Assembly (NCBI RefSeq): GCF_000208925.1
Contig: NW_001915057.1
Location: 1 to 31,234, forward strand
From: Entamoeba histolytica HM-1:IMSS
Taxonomy: Eukaryota; Evosea; Mastigamoebida; Endamoebidae
Direction: 5' to 3'
Length of the DNA: 31,234 nucleotides
Each line of letters starts with the position of its first letter. Positions within the stretch are counted from its first letter, which is position 1. Positions 28,527 to 31,234 of this stretch are shown piece by piece. Position numbers and translations under genes: made by a program. The notes below the pieces were generated by a model that was not told the origin of the DNA, did no database searches, and saw only the letters and a program-made list of their open reading frames with translations.

Positions 28527-28914
28527 AAAACAGACATTAACTTTGATTGACTTTTTGATTAGAGAATATTTTGTGTTTATTCATAAATTAAATCACATTT
28601 AAACGTAAAATTGGTGAGTGTTTGTTGAATAATTTTGATGTATAAAAATAAATTATATTTTTAATTGACTATTTATTCTATTTTTGTGTATACTATATGA
28701 GATAAATACAGTATCTGGTTAGTCTTCTTGTTTTAAGCTTATTGATAAAAGAACAAAAACATAATAACATTCTTTTTTCTTTATTTCTTATATCTGTCAA
28801 TAAAAATAATAAAAGATAATTTTGTCAATATGTTAATTATTTATTTTACATAACTATTCAAAATAATATATTGAAAAATATTTTCGTATATACCTTCATT
28901 TTTAAACAAACACA
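28527..28914. other. Intergenic AT-rich DNA before LINE debris
   Basis: No ORF or RNA gene was recognised. The sequence between the DBP4 stop and the LINE fragment is AT-rich with T runs; the 3' region of DBP4 presumably ends within the first 100 bases. Confidence 0.55.
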
Positions 28915-29600
28915 CAGAACAAGAAACACCACAAAAATATAAAAACAAATAACAAAATAAAAGGAAATTCATATCAATCAAGGAATAAAAAGAATAGAAA
29001 ATTGAGTGAAAATAGATATTATTTGTATTGTCAGAAATACTTTATTTATCTCATTAAACATTACAATAATACTTATCATAATATTGATGATGTGAGTCAT
29101 TTCATTCAATACATTATTCATTTTCATAAATATTTTAACTATAATTTCAATATAAACAACTGTGTTTTTATAATAGAAATGAGTGTCATAATAAAACTCA
29201 ACGAATAACAAAATACATATATATGTAAACAAATATATAAACATTTATTAATTACTAAATTTAATGAATTTTAATTCAATTGATTTTAATAATCCTCCTA
29301 ATTGTATTAATAATGATAAAATGAATATAATTTACAATAAAGATTTATTTGTTAATTACATTTTATTCGATGAAAGAAGATAATATGTTTTATCAAAACA
29401 TGAAAGAAAAGAAAGGATATATTATAGATATTGTTTTATGTCAAAATAAGAATATAGATTTAAATTATATTCATAAAATAAATAAATACAAAGAATTACA
29501 AGAGAAATTAATAAATAATAGAGAAATAATATATGTAGAAATAATACATGTTATTTTATCAATATTTTGATTAATTCATAAAGAGTCAGTCAAATTAAAA
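28915..29600 (+). mobile_element. LINE copy with internal deletion (5' end plus endonuclease end)
   Basis: 28915-29210 matches the 5' end of the LINE at 517: both share ACACCACAAAAA-type sequence followed by SENRYYLY and HNIDDxxHF at the protein level. From about 29270 to 29600 the sequence instead resembles the C-terminal restriction-like endonuclease of the same LINE clade: NYILFDER, then GYIIDIVLCQNKNI and INKYKELQEKL, with the Asp of YIID at the expected active site. All of the ORF1 body, ORF2 N-terminus and RT is missing. The result is about 0.7 kb with LINE ends and no RT, either an internal deletion or a template-switch product. Stops make it non-coding. Confidence 0.7.
29266..29600 (+). 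pseudogene. LINE restriction-like endonuclease fragment
   Basis: Two overlapping frames carry it: LFVNYILFDERR up to a TAA near 29380, then MKEKKGYIIDIVLCQ in the next frame to TGA at about 29570. The [R/K]PD...D and Asp-containing strand layout of R4/R2 endonucleases is recognisable only for the second half; the PD position reads VN. The endonuclease would nick target DNA for retrotransposition. This copy is broken. Confidence 0.55.
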
Positions 29601-30662
29601 TAACTGAAATTACAATAGTATTTTCTCAATAATACTTGACAAATAATAATAAAAAAATATGAAAGACTTAATGTTTTACAATTTGAGTTAATACAATATA
29701 ATAGAAAATAACCATCTCATTTCACATAATATTAAATAAATATAAAGAATAATCAAAACATAATGAAGATATATTTATTATGTGAACTTTTTTAGGTTAA
29801 GTATTCTACTTCTTATAATATTATTTCTTTAACTATTATTCCATCTTCAATCATTTCATCTTTTTCAACACAATTATGAAATGCTTTGATATTATCAAAT
29901 AATCTTCTTGAATAATGAATTAAATGAATTTGACTAAAATGAAATTATTCATATTTCAATGAAATCTTTTAACTCTTATTTCTCAATTAATAAATTCATT
30001 AATATCATCAACACACATTGATATTATCATTATTGATTTATATCAGTGGTTTATTCTTTCTTTATTATATCATTTTGAACTTCTTTATTTTAATATCATT
30101 TTTCTTTTTTTATTAAATTATTATTAAAAACAAATCAATTATGATTTACTGAATAGTTGGTATTTCATTATATTTGGAATTAAATGATTCTTTTCTTCAT
30201 CGTGTTTTATTTCTTTTGTTTTAATGTATTTTCAAGTGTTATCAAATTAATTGAAAAATCATTTAATTTGTTATTTGATTTTTATTTTAATGATTATTTA
30301 ATCAAATCATTCTTTATACTGTTGTTTAAGAAGAATAAGTCAATAATACGTTGTCTATGCATCATTTTCAATATTAATACACACTTATTAATTACTTTTC
30401 TTGATAAAACAAATCTATGTTTATTCTATAATCATCATTAATTATTTCCATCTTGTTAATTAATAATTCATCATATTAAAAAACGAATATTATATCATAT
30501 TAAATACAATAAATAATACAACAATCATAATAACTACTCCATTCATCGTTACTTATAATATAAATAAATAAATATTAATTAATTAGTATTGAATGGATAG
30601 TATCTCATAAAATACATCATCATAATCAGATTTTATTTGATATTTCATTATTTGATTTTGTA
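29601..30662. other. Decayed AT-rich DNA between LINE fragments
   Basis: Roughly 1 kb without a supportable gene. On the minus strand weak protein-like stretches occur (for example HNCVEKDEMIEDGIIVKEI near 29880) that could be further LINE debris belonging to the minus-strand fragment that follows, but frames break too often to assign. A hydrophobic plus-strand open stretch at 30184-30441 looks like a product of T-rich composition. Confidence 0.45.
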
Positions 30663-31234
30663 TTAATCTTTGTGAGTGTTTTTATGATTTCCTTCTTCAT
30701 TATATTCATTTAATTTCATGATGCATTTTATTCTGTACCATTTTCTTCCCTTGACCAAATCTTCTAGTCTATTGATTTTCTTTAGGATTTCTTTTATTTC
30801 ATCAAATTTATCTCTTATTATTTTATTTTGGAGATAGAGGTGCATAACCATTGAAATATTCTTCATATCATCTTGCAGATCATGCATTCTGCTTCCTGAC
30901 AATACCCATCTATTATTAATTTCTCTTATTAATCAGTCAGCTTCTTTTCTTTGAAAGTAGTAATTAATGTTTGAACATTTTCTACTTTCATTTCTTTTAT
31001 TTTATTGATGAGAGTGTTAAGATATTCTTCATCAATTTCTGTAGAGTTATTTTTTATTATGATTTTTTATTATTGAATTACACTCTATTCTTCTTTATAT
31101 TATATCATTTATTTTCACTTTAATGTATTGTTTAGTGCTTTCTTTTATGTGACATTTTAATATATTTAATATATTCTTTTTCATTATTTACATTAATGTT
31201 TATCACTTTTATTATGCTTTCAATTTGTTCTTTC
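30663..31234 (-). mobile_element. LINE fragment, ORF2 N-terminal region, runs off right edge
   Basis: On the minus strand, KEQIESIIK and NEKEYIKYIK near the right edge, then TEIDEEYLNTLINKIKEMK, then a 79-codon stretch including SGSRMHDLQDDMKN and IKEILKKINRLEDLVKGRKW, are read in several frames. The last part aligns by eye with IERILQSKICRLRDLLNNKQ in the left LINE (about 2255-2320), and the first with KEEIIERLIHEFGIKINDI (about 1813). This gives the same order as in the left copy, so I assign it to the same LINE family, in the opposite orientation. The element continues beyond the window on its 5' side. Stops show that it is broken. Confidence 0.55.

Noticed and set aside
30184..30441. 85-codon Phe/Ile-rich ORF
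   Set aside because: Composition is explained by T-rich DNA between LINE fragments; no start context or family signal.

Overview
The window is nuclear DNA of an Entamoeba-like amoeba, most likely from the E. histolytica/dispar/moshkovskii side of the genus; species cannot be fixed from this sequence alone. Reasons: extreme AT richness, with intergenic DNA even poorer in GC than genes; mostly single-exon genes with very short spacers and 5' leaders; one clear intron starting GTTTGTT and ending TAG; core promoters with TATA-like and GAACT motifs close to the ATG; a BspA-type leucine-rich-repeat gene; and R4-type LINEs resembling EhLINEs.

Layout. 1-516 is AT-rich and carries one coding-like remnant on the minus strand. 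517 to about 3780 is a decayed, 3'-truncated LINE. 3925-28526 is an ordinary compact gene block: BspA-like LRR protein (-), TFIIIC5-type N-terminal-domain protein (-), TatD nuclease (-), amino-acid permease (+), a multi-pass membrane protein that may be TRIC-like (+), PP2C phosphatase (+), kinesin-14 (-), a stand-alone eEF1B-gamma C-terminal domain (+), a two-exon CNOT3/NOT5 (+), Derlin (-), an unrecognised coiled-coil protein (-), secreted GH13 alpha-amylase (-), unfused ribosomal protein eL40 (-), a USP32-type ubiquitin hydrolase homologue lacking its catalytic cysteine (+), NOC3 (-) and the DEAD-box helicase DBP4/DDX10 (+). From about 28915 to the right edge the sequence is again degraded LINE: a small copy with only the two ends of the element, about 1 kb of decayed AT-rich DNA, and a minus-strand ORF2 fragment running off the edge. 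The gene block is therefore bracketed by related LINE debris.

How the genes relate. Most are unrelated housekeeping genes. One functional pairing is NOC3 and DBP4, both nucleolar ribosome-biogenesis factors, which share a 112-bp divergent promoter holding a symmetric element. eL40 and the eEF1B-gamma domain belong to translation, and TFIIIC5 and NOT3/5 to RNA production and turnover.

Most notable: the USP32-like protein keeps the full architecture, the catalytic His/Asp region and both lipid-anchor signals (N-terminal Gly2 and C-terminal CVIM) but has Ser in place of the catalytic Cys. Also worth attention are three single-domain versions of proteins usually fused to other domains: eEF1B-gamma without its GST part, eL40 without ubiquitin, and TFIIIC5 without its C-terminal half. 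No CRISPR array, tRNA or rRNA was recognised, and nothing here is a convincing wholly new multi-gene system.
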